Shown: piece by piece, positions 25,954 to 36,795 of the stretch
Layout: each line of letters starts with the position of its first letter
How positions within the stretch are numbered: the stretch's first letter is position 1
NCBI GenBank assembly: GCA_930367205.1
Contig: OV884014.1
Span: 114,397,768 to 114,461,767, forward strand
Length of the DNA stretch: 64,000 bases
Direction: 5' to 3'
From: Acanthosoma haemorrhoidale
Lineage: Eukaryota > Arthropoda > Insecta > Hemiptera > Acanthosomatidae
Program-made: the position numbers and the translations under genes
Notes under the pieces: model-generated
Told to the model about the DNA's origin: nothing
Database searches by the model: none
The model's input: only the letters and a program-made list of their open reading frames with translations

Positions 25954-27235
25954 AATTGAATGTTTTACAATACAACAAATATTGGCAATACCCTTACAGT
26001 GTATTACAAACTAAAAATTTAATTCATAATTGATAATATACAATGAAAAAAAAAATGCAGCTAATAAAAAGCACAATAAATGTTTGACAAGATGTGTTGG
26101 TTGAAGATGGCTTTACGGCCTCTCTAAATTTGTTTCACAAGATGTGTTTGTTGAAGATGGCTTTAAGGCCTCTCTAAATTTGTTTTTCACGGCCAATCAT
26201 TTTAATTATTCTATTGCCATATACGTTAGAATATGCATTAAAAATTTTCTTTTACAAAACGTGGTGAGAAAATACATTTCCATATACATAGTATTACTTG
26301 ATTTCATACAAAGCTCAATGATCCGAGAACCGAATGAGATTACCCACATGCCCACATCCTTGCTGTGTCAGTGAATACAATGTCAACAACACTAACGACC
26401 TCCTCGTACCTCTTCGGCAGTCCGCAAACATACAGGACACTTTGTTAATCGCAGCTTGCAGGATCAGGCAAAGTATTTGTTTGCTCCTCCCTCAGCAGGG
26501 AACTTCCATTCTTTTTGTCACATAGCCGGCCCTAATCCCAAAACATATGTTTCCCTTAAATATAGTCTTTACTCATCATTATAAACTATTTTTTTTTTTT
26601 CAAATATATACAAATCCAGATATTTTTAAGATCAAATAAATTTATTTATTATGATATAATTAATTTTAAGGAAGTCAGTTAACTATTATGAAATAATCAG
26701 AATAGAAATAGTGTTTTGGGCGTCACAATATAATACCAGGTACGGAAGGTTGATTCGTAGGAAAAACAAAGACACATGGAGGCTGGTGGTAGTAGGATTG
26801 CCAAAAATTGCGGGCAGGCAAAGCCGATGGCGGCCATGGGTTAACCTTGGAGACCTTCATCGACTGACCTAGGTCTAGGTAGATATGTAATATTGGAACT
26901 AGGAAGGTATGTAAGAGCAAACATTATCAAGTCCTAACCTTAGTCGTAGTACTGAATTCCTGTTTGGGCAGGTTCTTTTGGCTAAACTAGGCGCGTGACA
27001 GGTCCAACTATAAATGCCCTAACATCATTGTTATGTCAACCTCTTCATCAAAAATAATTGGAAGTTCCCCTCTTCTTGGCCCAGAAAATATCTACCTATG
27101 TTTCCATATTTTAACAATGAAAACCTTAAATCGTCAGTTAAGAGAGGGGGAAACTAGTGCATGGAACAGCTGAAGCCCGCTAGGGCGCGCGGGCGAGCCT
27201 CTGACCGCCTATATAAGGATCCAGATTTGGGGCTT
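25954..27235. other. Intergenic stretch with a 50-bp tandem duplication
   Basis: Apart from the duplication at 26086-26185, nothing is recognised. The frames at 26144-26374, 26334-26525 and 26723-26920 have no known motif. Confidence 0.4.
26086..26185. repeat. 50-bp tandem duplication, two units
   Basis: Units 26086-26135 and 26136-26185 differ at only a few positions (shared GTTGAAGATGGCTTTA and GGCCTCTCTAAATTTG). Confidence 0.95.
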
Positions 27236-27237
27236 GC

Positions 27238-27470
27238 GACTTAGTGAACTTCACGAGATCTTTGAGCTGCCTACGGTAGATGACTTCGTCCAACTTAGAC
27301 ATATCAACTTTTTCGACTCCCTACAGTACTTGACAAACCCGGTGTTTAACACAATTACCACTCCGTTCCCCTGTCAATGGCAGGACGCTGTTTCGGCAGG
27401 AACGCTTTAGTCTTAGGTTCCAGTTTTAGGTTTAGTTTTCATTTTTTTCCCAATTTAGCTTTCTTCATCA
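27238..27470 (+). pseudogene. LINE family 2 C-terminal fragment
   Basis: It reads LSELHEIFELPTVDDFVQLR, then NPVFNTITT and WQDAVSAGTL with a stop near 27410. This is closely related to the 3.9 kb copy. The tail is cut short where the truncated LTR begins. Confidence 0.8.
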
Positions 27471-27472
27471 AC

Positions 27473-28019
27473 TACCTCTGCATCTCTCTTTCCTAACCTC
27501 GCTATGTTTTAGTCTGGCCTTGTCAGACCCTAGACTTTCCTAGTGGGAATCTCTGCCTTCGTCTCGCTAACACTAGCACCTCCTTGGAAAAGACGTCCTC
27601 CTTGCGGACGACGGTCGTTGGGGCCCCACAAGCTACCTAGTAGCGTCTCCCACGGCGATCCAGTCTGCCTATCTCCGGCTCACTCACCTTTGGAATCCGG
27701 ACGGTTTTCACCTACTCTTAAATACCGAGTGTGAATTCGTGTTCATTCCAAGACCACCTAAACTACCTACGAGTATAATACCTACCCTGTTCCTCTTCTC
27801 CTGAACATAGTGCTTTGTCGGGACATGCCTTCTAATATTTTATGGAGTCAGATCAATACGAATAAAGCTCCCCGCCGACTAGGCCACCAGCAAAAGTCAA
27901 AGACCACAGGTCCACCCATTTTATCTCTTTCTTTGCGCTCACCGGACATCGGCTGGGTTGTAGTGACCCTAGCCCGCGGCGGGCGTCCTCCTCCCGCCTT
28001 GGGGGCGTTATTCCCGACA
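27473..28019 (-). mobile_element. Truncated LTR, 5' part
   Basis: In element orientation the 5' end TGTCGGG lies at 28019, followed by the GC-rich segment shared with 19936-20222. It then has the common LTR body down to the AACATAGCGAGG block. The 3' third is missing at the junction with the LINE fragment. Frames at 27543-28051 fall in this fragment. Confidence 0.8.
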
Positions 28020-28024
28020 ATCAT

Positions 28025-28740
28025 TAAATAAACGGTTTTGTTCGAACACATTTTTTAGTTTTGCAATATCTTTCAATTTTTTTTTTTTTTTTTGCTAACG
28101 ATCCAAAAATGGGATAAATTAAAAAAAATTAAAATTACTGGATAATTTTTACTAATGTCTTAGTATGACAGACAGAATATTTCTTTGTACCTTTCCGGAA
28201 GTAGAACCCGTTCTTTCTCAGGCCAAGTGTAAGTGCGTTTGTATATGTCATTCCCTTTACGTGGAACGTGACAGGACTTCCACCGGTGAAGATCGATAAA
28301 GCCACTTCTTGAACAATAATGGCCCCCCTCATCTCTTCGGAGGGTCCAAGATAAAAGTTGACGTCAAATCTGAGGTCACGTAAGGAGTTGTCTGTTCGCC
28401 TGACATCGTGGACACGTGTGTGGCATAGACGAGCTATCTATCTCGCGTGTTTTCGGGGGGGGGGCGAAAGGGTCCCTACGAATCGAGATTTTCCCCAATG
28501 ATTAATAGTGGCGATATCGTAGTGAATTCGAAAACCCTACACAGCCCATTTTTGGTCATAATTTAAACTAGAGTAATTTTTCTCTAAGTTACATTCTGGT
28601 TTTGTATGATTTCAAAACCGGAAACCCTCTCTCTTTTTTTCGTAGTAGGGAAATACAAGGCCTCATTTGGTATTGGGAAAAAATTGAAAAATATAACCAG
28701 CTCCGTCAGGCATGAGTAACTATCAATAATTATTAAATTG
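28025..28740. other. Intergenic stretch, no gene recognised
   Basis: The minus frame at 28135-28332 has no recognised family. A run of nine G occurs near 28456. Nothing else stands out. Confidence 0.35.
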
Positions 28741-28744
28741 TCTC

Positions 28745-29468
28745 ATTATTAACAACAACTTTATTATGATAAAATTACAATCTGTCTCATTGGGCAATAA
28801 GTAATTGTGATAAATGATCTCATTCATACCATATTTACAATTTTTATTCATACAGTATTTACAAACAGCCCGGAGACCTCTCAAATCCACATGGTTGTCA
28901 CCTCCCTCGCGTGCGAAAGAGGGAGCGGAGTCTTGGGAAGTCCCCCACGCTCTTCCGTTAGCCGCGTCACCGGATAATAGCCAGCGGAGGCTGAAGAAGA
29001 GCGCAAGAGCCACAGACGCTCAGGACGTGATAAGAGAAACTGGCCATTGCCAGGACTCCCACTGTCACGTATTTATAGCAGGTCACGAGGCCACTGCCGT
29101 TTCAGTCTTCGAGGAGGATTATAGGGATGAGTGGTTGGATAGGTTACTATGGAATTTCATGAACTTGGAAGGGATGAGTTCAAGAATGTAGGGTGTATTA
29201 AGATCGTTATGAAGGGTTCTGTTGATCACGTTATAAGGGGCATTTACTATAGTTCTCTGGACTTTGGATACGCTGTCGTATGTATTCGACTTTTTTGCTG
29301 TCCTCCATAGCTCTATTCCGTATGTCCAGATTGGCTTAAGTATAACTTTGTAGATCAGTAATTTATTTTCTATTGAGAGATGGGATGTCCTTTGAAGTAG
29401 TCTGTACAGTTGTCCAAAGCGTCTGTTTAGTTTTTGTCTTTTTAGTCACGTGGGTGGGTTCCATGTCA
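28745..29468 (-). pseudogene. LINE family 1 C-terminal fragment and 3' tail
   Basis: The minus strand has RFGQLYRLLQRTSHLSIENK, then LIYKVILKPIWTYGIELW, NRTLHNDLNTPYILELIPSK and the HSNLSNHS block. It has lost the PNPLAQSLHCPTHP codons seen in the 17.0 kb copy. The tail (TGACAGTGGGAGTCCTGGCA to TAATAAAG) reaches about 28755. No catalytic region remains. Confidence 0.85.
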
Positions 29469-29469
29469 G

Positions 29470-30235
29470 TCTTAATTATCAAATTGAAATTAATTTTAAT
29501 TTTTTTTTCGATCCTCGGCTACTCTAAGTAATCTCAGTGACACGGACGACTTTCAGTGGACCCCATGCAATTTTTTTTTTTTTTTAATATATAATTGGCT
29601 TTAACCAAACTGTTTTAGTTATTAATTAAAAATAAAAAGTTAGGAGGATACTAATAATCGTTCACTGAAGATAAGGTTAACAACAGCAGCTCTGAGTATA
29701 ACATATTAAAAATCTCATTAAATCTCCACCTCTATTTCACTTAGGAGCAGTGAGCACCGTGTAATCCCTCCTTCGGGAACACCACTCCATCGCCAGCAAA
29801 AAAGATTATATTCATCCTGAAGGACCCGGGGATTTATGAAGGAGCAAGAACCAGAGAGAGGCTGCCAGGGCTCTGATTAAAAAAAAAAAAAAAAAAAGCC
29901 GGGACTTGAAGGCCGATATTCCGGCTTAGGTGAGGAAATATAGCCCCAGATCGGACAAAGAACTCACCCGCTAACTTTTTTACCCTTTCATCCCCGGATC
30001 ATCGCCATTTTTTTATTTCCATCTCTTTCGTCCTTTTTATTTATTTATTTTTTTTTATGGTTAAAGCTGGATAATTGTAATTGTGATTCTTTAAGCACTT
30101 TAGTGGCTGGCCTTTGATTCCTTTATCTTTACCATTCAGAAATATTTTTTCAATAATTCAAAAAATCATAACCTTAAATTTTAAATATGAGATGGAACTT
30201 CTTTGAAATATTCAAAGACATTGAAACCAACTACA
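29470..30235. other. Intergenic stretch with an A-tract-terminated segment
   Basis: An 18-base A run at about 29880-29897 ends a somewhat GC-richer segment (29740-29880), which could be a short retroposed sequence. No A or B box is evident. Confidence 0.3.
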
Positions 30236-30237
30236 CA

Positions 30238-30345
30238 GGTCTTACCGGCTATCGCACTTGCTAACTTTACCCAACCTGTCGCTTCGTCTCAAACTGATGA
30301 TCTATAAATGTGTCCTCCGGCCAGCTCTGCTGTAAATATTGTTTA
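30238..30345 (+). pseudogene. LINE family 2 short fragment
   Basis: About 105 bp (CACAGGTCTTACCGGCT through CGGCCAGCTCTGCTGTA) are repeated at 30636-30741 within the longer fragment downstream. Confidence 0.75.
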
Positions 30346-30474
30346 AGTCTCGCTGTTGCTATCGGAGTGTTATTTATAAATATTGGTTTAATTTTATTCA
30401 GATGAATACACTTAACGTAACGTGATCAGTGGCAGACTGGGCATGTTAAAGATCAGTGTAAACGCTGGGAATAC

Positions 30475-31282
30475 TACGTAATCTTCTCCCTCCAAAAGGG
30501 GAAAAAATCCTTGCCAAAATTATATACAATAGGAGGGGAAGAGAACTCACCAGCTTTCTCAATGCACTATCTGGGTATAAAAATGGATAGGCATCTCCAT
30601 TTATCTACTCATTTTAGTAATAAAATAGAAAAAGTTCGACACAGGTCTTACCGGCTTTAACACTTGCTGACTTCACCCAACCTGTCGCTTCGTCTCAAAT
30701 TGTTAATATATAAATGTGTCCTCCGGCCAGCTCTGCTGTACGGTGCCCCGCTATTTACCCACTTGACTGACAATACAGCTTAAAGCCTCTAACAATTTCA
30801 GAAAAGTGGTCCGACATACCTCTCTCGAGAGGTTTAAGGACGCTGACCTGCACCCGTTACTTGGTGTGCCGTCGGTGGGTGAGTTCATCCGCCGGAGACA
30901 CATCAAGTTTTTCGACGCGTTGCAGCACCTAACCAGCCCAGTGTTTAACACTATGACCCCACCATCCCTCCCACATCGATGGCAACAGACTATCGGGAGA
31001 AATTTTGGTAAAGAATTAGTATGTAAGTTAGTTTTTAAGTTTTCTTTTGTTGTGATCTAAAGGTGAGTCCCATCACCTTGTAGAGTCTTGTCAATGAAGC
31101 CAAGTACATTGTGTATCATTGTACTTGTATTGATTACATAAGTTTTATACCGATTCAGACCTTGTATAAAGTGTACCGATGGTACAGGGCATATAAAACG
31201 TAATATGTAAATAGATTCGCCTAAGAATCTATAGTACATAAAAGTTTTGTCATTTTTTTTAAGGGGATTTGCAAAAAAAAAA
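30475..31282 (+). pseudogene. LINE family 2 3' part, longest copy
   Basis: The coding remnant starts near 30560 with HYLGIKMDRHLHLSTHFSNK. It continues LLTSPNLSLRLK, then LLIYKCVLRPALLYGAPLF, and after frameshifts reaches VPSVGEFIRRRHIKFFDALQ and PHRWQQTI near 31000. The tail has hairpin AGGTGAGTCCCATCACCT (about 31061-31078), the terminal TAGATTCGCCTAAGAATCTA (about 31213-31232) and an A run at 31273-31284. The catalytic domain is absent. Confidence 0.85.
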
Positions 31283-31284
31283 AA

Positions 31285-33200
31285 TGATCGTCCTCATTCA
31301 CTAGGACCCACCGACGAGACAAGGTGCGCTTGTCCGGTACGATCGTCGGAGGAGACACGAGGCAGCACCAGAACCACGCTCGGCACACAGACGACAACGA
31401 GATATGGCAACCACGCTCTTAGAACAAAGAACAAAGGAAGAATGAAACGAACAGCAAAGGACGCACAACTTAGAAAAAATGGCCAGTCGCAATTGTAGTA
31501 AGGTACATTGTATCTTTATTTTTTTAACATTGTAAAGTTATAACATACGTTTATAACAATTTGTAATTAAACAATTTTCCTATAGTCAGAATTCTTGCTT
31601 ATATTAACAGAACCTCTATAAAACCTCAGATTAATAATAAAGATAAAAAACGTAATAATACATAATATATACAGGGTGTAACGTAAATGGTGTCTGAAAC
31701 TTAAATGAGTGGCAGTAGACCTCAGATGCAACAGAACAGTTCATTTGGGCTTTAGGGGCTGTAGTCAAATTCCGAGCACGGAAGGAGTAAATTTAACTCG
31801 TTTTTTGTAACTTCGTCACGTTTTTTGTTGAATAGGAAGCGATAACTAAAAACCTTTTCTTTAAAAAACGAAGAGTTTGTCTTCATATGTTTATAAATTT
31901 TAAGTTTAAAGGGAGCTTTTAAGCGGCTGAATCACGCGAAGTTCTGTTTTCCATAAAATCAGTTAAAAATTTATTCGCGATTTTTAATTATCATCTTCCT
32001 ACAGGACTACACATTCCACACTTTAAGGGAACCTTCCTTGTTTAATAATAAGCTTTAAATCCATTTTAATTAAGTTGAGGTATGTTACACAATAAGCTGA
32101 GATTCACCTCCAGTTTTGTAAAACAGTTATGTAATATGAAATTCTGTCTACTCCAAGTTGAAAAATAATTACAATAAATTATTACAAAGCTTTTATTTAT
32201 TTTTTTCTGCGTAAATTATTTGTTTCTGGTGGTGTTCAATTATACATGAATTTACTTGTTCAATAGTTATGAGTTAAATTGACCCCTGACTAATCTGTAC
32301 AAATAGGTTTAAGCCAGTGACCCGGTTTGGTTATGGTCACAGATCTGGAATGGGTCACGAATACTCAGTATTACACAGAGGAGTAATAAATAGATTCAAA
32401 GTAATAAATGACGTTTTTTGGTTTAGAACAACTGGTTCTATTAAAGTTTAACCTAAATATAAACTAAAGTAACTGAGTTAAAAACTAACATGTTAATAAA
32501 AAAAAAACAACTTAAATAGAAATAAATAAAAGGAGAATTTATGAAAAGAGAAAAAAATCCCCAACAAGTAGATTTTAATATGCATAGATAAAAAAAAACG
32601 CCAAACTCCATTGCACGGAGTCTAAAAGTGAATTCTAAAAAGAGTTTTATTCAAATAGGTTACGGTTATCTTATTTACTCTATCCCTCTAAAAAAACTTC
32701 ACTGTTCGCATTTCCTTTTCTGATTTATTTCATGAAACGTAAGAGCATAGTTGAAGCTTTTAAGGTCAATTTAAAACCAAAAATGTATTGCAGAAAATCT
32801 GAAAGGGACAAAAAAAATGTTTTTAGGGACCAGCTGTAATATGAATCTGACTTTTATTCAAGCCTAAATCGGCAGAATTTGATAAATGTCTGTCGAGTTT
32901 GAAGAAACTTAAAATTATTAAAGCATGGCAGAGACGATCCAACAATAAAGCAGATTCGTTGAGTGCAACAAATATTCTAATAAAAAACCTACAAACCAAA
33001 AACAATAAATAATTAATTACCTTAAAATTGTATGTATAGTTCTTATTTATTGTATAGGCTTAAGTGGAGACGTTTTTCTATTGTTGGCCATCTATTGAAA
33101 TTATGTCTTAAATATTATCTATCAACAAAAGTTTGACAAGGGAAAGATAGACTAAAACCTACATAATATCTGCAAAAATTGATAATGTATATAATCAATA
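31285..33200. other. Intergenic stretch, GC-richer start, then AT-rich
   Basis: 31285-31450 is GC-richer, with an open + frame lacking a known motif. At 31672-31690 TACAGGGTGTAACGTAAATG resembles the terminal repeats of some insect DNA transposons, but no partner end was found. Nothing is recognised in 31.9-33.2 kb. Confidence 0.3.
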
Positions 33201-33430
33201 ATCAATTGGTTTTTGAGCAAAATTTCTGGAGATGGCATTTTGGACATCATCCAAATAAAGAAAATGTTGTAGCAATCGGAATAAATTGAAACCCGATGGC
33301 CCAATATCAGGCTAGTATGGTGGGTTTGTTATCAACAGTAATTTGTAATTTGAAAAATCTGTTAAAACATTCCATTTAAAGCTGGTGTTAAGGCACTTCA
33401 AGGAAAATTATTCGTTGAAAAATTGAAACT
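33200..33430 (-). mobile_element. Mariner family A fragment, internally deleted
   Basis: It shares TTTTTGAGCAAAATTTCTGG, ATGGCATTTTGGACATCATC and CCGATGGCCCAATATC with the mariner copies at 38.5-39.2 and 58.8-59.7 kb. It also shares the adjoining segment ACAGTAATTTGTAATTTG...CCATTTAAAGCTGG with the 38.5-39.2 kb copy, so both come from the same deleted version of the element. Confidence 0.8.
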
Positions 33431-33594
33431 GTATCACATTATTCAATTTTATAGAACACTATGAACACTTCTATTCTGATCAAAAATAAAAATGATTTCT
33501 TTATAATTCATTAAAAATTTATCTCGCTTAGTAATAAAATTGAGAATATCACTAAAATTAATAATTGTATACTTTGTTTATTGAATGGTGTACA

Positions 33595-34663
33595 TATTAT
33601 AAGATGTAGTATCAATAATAAATTAGGCAACAAAAAATAAATATTCCAATAAAATACTTCACTTACTCCAAGCTTATTTATTCAAAGCAACACCAATTAC
33701 TCTTGAACTACTGACATTGAGCGGAAAATAAAAAACTCGATCCTAAAAGGGCACTTTAACTCCGGATACTAAACCGCACAATACAAAATCATACTATTCT
33801 ACCGATACTATACAGATTATTACTACCGATATTTAATGGAAAAACCTGAAAATAACCTGAAAAATAATTTCATAAAAAAAAAAAATCAACATGCAACATG
33901 TAACTTTGCTTCTTCAGTTCTGAAGTTCATGACCTATGTAATTGTGAATTGACTGTAAGCAATATAAAAAAATATCTAACTATTTTATTATATTTTAATA
34001 TTGTGATAATTAATAATTATGATTAATTTTAACTAATATCTGAATCAAGATTTACAAACTATTGTAGTGTTAGAATGAAAACTTTTAATTCAAACAATTT
34101 TCTTGCATTTGTAAAATGAATTATGACTGGTTTGTTTCAATAATTATCTGAATAGAAAAATTACATTTTTTTAAAAAAGCAAAATTTTCAAAAATATTTT
34201 ATGAATAAAGAATTTGTGTATATGTAATTTGTGTAAGCTGGAATCCCAAAGATCTAAAATTGAAATGAAACAAAAAAAAACATGCAACTCACCTCTCACC
34301 TGGAGTGATAATTGTCACCTGAAAAAAAATAAATAAATAATAAATATTTATTTAAAACTTTATTTTATTAAAAAATAGTTTCTATGCCAACAGAGTTACT
34401 ACTTTGAATGGTTCCTTATTTTAAAATTTCTTATTTCTATCCATTTCACTTTATCGTATTGACATAATAATATTTTAATATTTAAGAAATAGACTGCTGT
34501 TTACATTAGTAATACTTCCATCTTTCATCAAAAGCTTTCATGGAATTATTAAAGAAACAGTTATTTGAATGCATGGAAGTCCCTAATTTATTTTTATTTC
34601 AACTTAAGACTTAAAATTAATCAAGAAATCTTTGCACATTTTACTACAAAAAGAACATCTCAA
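33595..34663. repeat. Tandem ~1.05 kb unit A
   Basis: It aligns along its length with unit B. Landmarks are CACTTACTCCAAGCTTAT (start), CTAAAAGGGCACTTTAACTC, TACTATTCTACCGATAC, TTCTGAAGTTCAT, GTAATTTGTGTAAGCTGG and a 30-nt island at 34291-34320, then TTAATCAAGAAATCT near the end. This copy has no mariner: the target TA is at 33939-33940 in CTATGTAATTGTGAATTGAC. Confidence 0.9.
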
Positions 34664-36614
34664 GATGTAGAGTATATAATAAATTATTAAACAAAAAATA
34701 GTTCACTTACTCCAAGCTTATCTATTCCTTATGATAAGCTGCTACCGTGATGAGACGTCACTCTCGAACCACTGACACAGAGCGGAAAATAAACACTATC
34801 CTAAAAGGGCACTTTAACTCCGGGTATTCAACTTCACAATATAAATTCATACTATTCTACCGATACAAAACGGATTTTTACTACCGATATTACATGGAAA
34901 AACCTGAAAATAATTTCATAAAAAAAATAAAAAAGATCAACATGCAACTTTGCTTCGTCAGTTCTGAAGTTCATAATCTATGTAAATAGGTTGGCATGAT
35001 AGTAATTTCGGTTTTTTAATGTGAAATAAAACTTCTATACAAAAAATGAACTTTAATCAGTCAAATATCTTCCATTCTGTTCGATGACCTTTTGCCATGT
35101 CTCTGGTAACTTCATGATCCCGCGTGCTTATAGAACTTCTAGTCCTTATCAGCAAAAAACTCAATCAAGTGCGATTTGTGGTCATCATTATTACTGAAAT
35201 TTTTACCATTTAAAAAGTTTTGTAAACTTCGAAATAAATGACAATCCGATGGTGCAAGGTTGGGGCTGTATGGGGGATGCGACATCACTTCCCAGCCAAG
35301 TTAGTTTCGTACGTGTTGCTAAAGATGTGTGAGCCCTCGCATTGTGATGGCAGAAAACTTAAATATTGAACTTCTTAACAAGTCCAAGATGTCTTATATG
35401 ATTTTCAATTCTTGTGTGTGATACATTTAACTGTTTTGTAATCTCTCGCACAGTTATATGACGATTCGATTCAATTGTGGCTTTCATTTTGTCATCAACT
35501 TCAGAAGGTCGACCAGTACGTCGGTCATCTTTCAGTAAAAAATCTCCAGAACAAAATTTTTTAAACCAATTCTGACACATGCGTTCTGTTAAACAATCAA
35601 CACCATAAACTTCACATATCTCTTTGTGAGCCTCAGCCGCTTTCTTGCCTTTATACAAATAAAAAAGTAGAATGCTTATTTTTGAACTCCATGTTAAAAC
35701 CTACCATAAACTGACAGTTGTAAACAAAATTACACAGAATTTCTTTCTATAGCAACCTAAAGGTATCGACTATCACATCTCAAAATAAAACAATTCTAAC
35801 ATTGACAAAAGAATAACGAAACAAACATAACGCTACCTACTGGTGCAAACCGAAACCACTTTCTTGCCAACCCAATAATTGTGAATTGACTGTATGCAAT
35901 ATAAAAATAACATCTAACTATGTTATTAAATTTTAATATTGTGAAAGGTACCGATAATTGTTTTCCGAATTAATCATAATTAATTTTAACTAAACTCTAA
36001 ATCAATATTTACAAATTATTTTCAAATTAGTAGTTTAAGTAATGTTAGAATGAAAACTTTGACTGCAAACAATTTTCTAATATTTTTCAAATTAACAATA
36101 ATTAGTTTGTTTATATAATAAACTAAATAGGCAAAGAATTAAAACACAAAATTTTCTAATGCTCGACAAACGTTTTTTTACAAATAAAGTATTTGTGACA
36201 TTGTGTGTGTATGTAATTTGTGTAAGCTGGAAATCGGAAAATCTGAAATTCAAATAAAACAAAAAAAAAACATGCATTATACCTCTCACCTGGAGTGATA
36301 ATTGTCACCTGAAAAAAACAAAACAAATATTTATTTATTTTATTAAAAAATAGTTTCTATGCCAACAAAATAGTAACTTTGAATGTTTCCTTATTTGAAA
36401 TTCATAATGTCTACTGTCATTTCACATTTCCGTATTGACATAATATTATTTTAATATCAAAGCAATGAACTGCTGTTTCAACTAAACTTAATATTTTCAA
36501 CTTTCAACCTATGCTTTCATAGAATTATTAAATAAACAATTGTTTGAACATAAGGAAGTTTTTGAATCAACTTAAAATTAATCAAGAAATCTGACCACAT
36601 TTCACAAATAAGAA
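34664..36614. repeat. Tandem ~1.05 kb unit B, carrying a mariner insertion
   Basis: Without the 34985-35875 mariner it is about 1.06 kb long and collinear with unit A. The 30-nt island at 36281-36310 is identical to that of unit A, while the surrounding sequence has many substitutions and indels. Confidence 0.9.
34985..35875 (-). mobile_element. Mariner family B, internally deleted, with TA target duplications
   Basis: The inverted ends TTGGCATGATAGTAATTTCG (left) and the complement of CGAAACCACTTTCTTGCCAA (right) are flanked by TA at 34983-34984 and 35876-35877. The minus strand encodes the paired helix-turn-helix region (35658-35359: KAAEAHKEICEVYG, RMCQNWFKKFCSGDF, then RRTGRPSEVDD). After a deletion that removes the first catalytic Asp it encodes the last third, with NARAHTSLATRTK, then GIMKLPETWQKVIEQNGRYL and a stop near 35055. 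The conserved HDNAR reads HHNAR. The ends resemble the Hsmar1/cecropia type. It is non-autonomous. Confidence 0.92.
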
Positions 36615-36795
36615 ACATCTCAAGGTGTAGTTTAAACAATGAATTAGTGAACACAAAAATAAAAAAGAATTAACTTACTCCAAGCTGCTCCTTGTCATGA
36701 GCAGCAGTGCTGTTACTCGAATCATTGACCCAGAGTAATAAATAAATCACTTCATTCTAAAAGGGCACTCTGGGTACTAAACTATACAATCAGTA
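36615..36795. repeat. Tandem unit C, partial copy
   Basis: It matches the start of units A and B (ACATCTCAAGGTGTAG, AACTTACTCCAAGCT, TCTAAAAGGGCACT) and then diverges near 36795. On the minus strand this copy alone keeps an open 26-codon frame between an acceptor-like CCCTTTTAG and the donor-like GGA|GTAAGT: VIYLLLWVNDSSNSTAAHD. The corresponding frames of A and B hold stops. Confidence 0.75.

Noticed and set aside
31672..31690. TACAGGGTGTAACG as a DNA transposon end
   Set aside because: No matching inverted end or target duplication was found within the following 2 kb.
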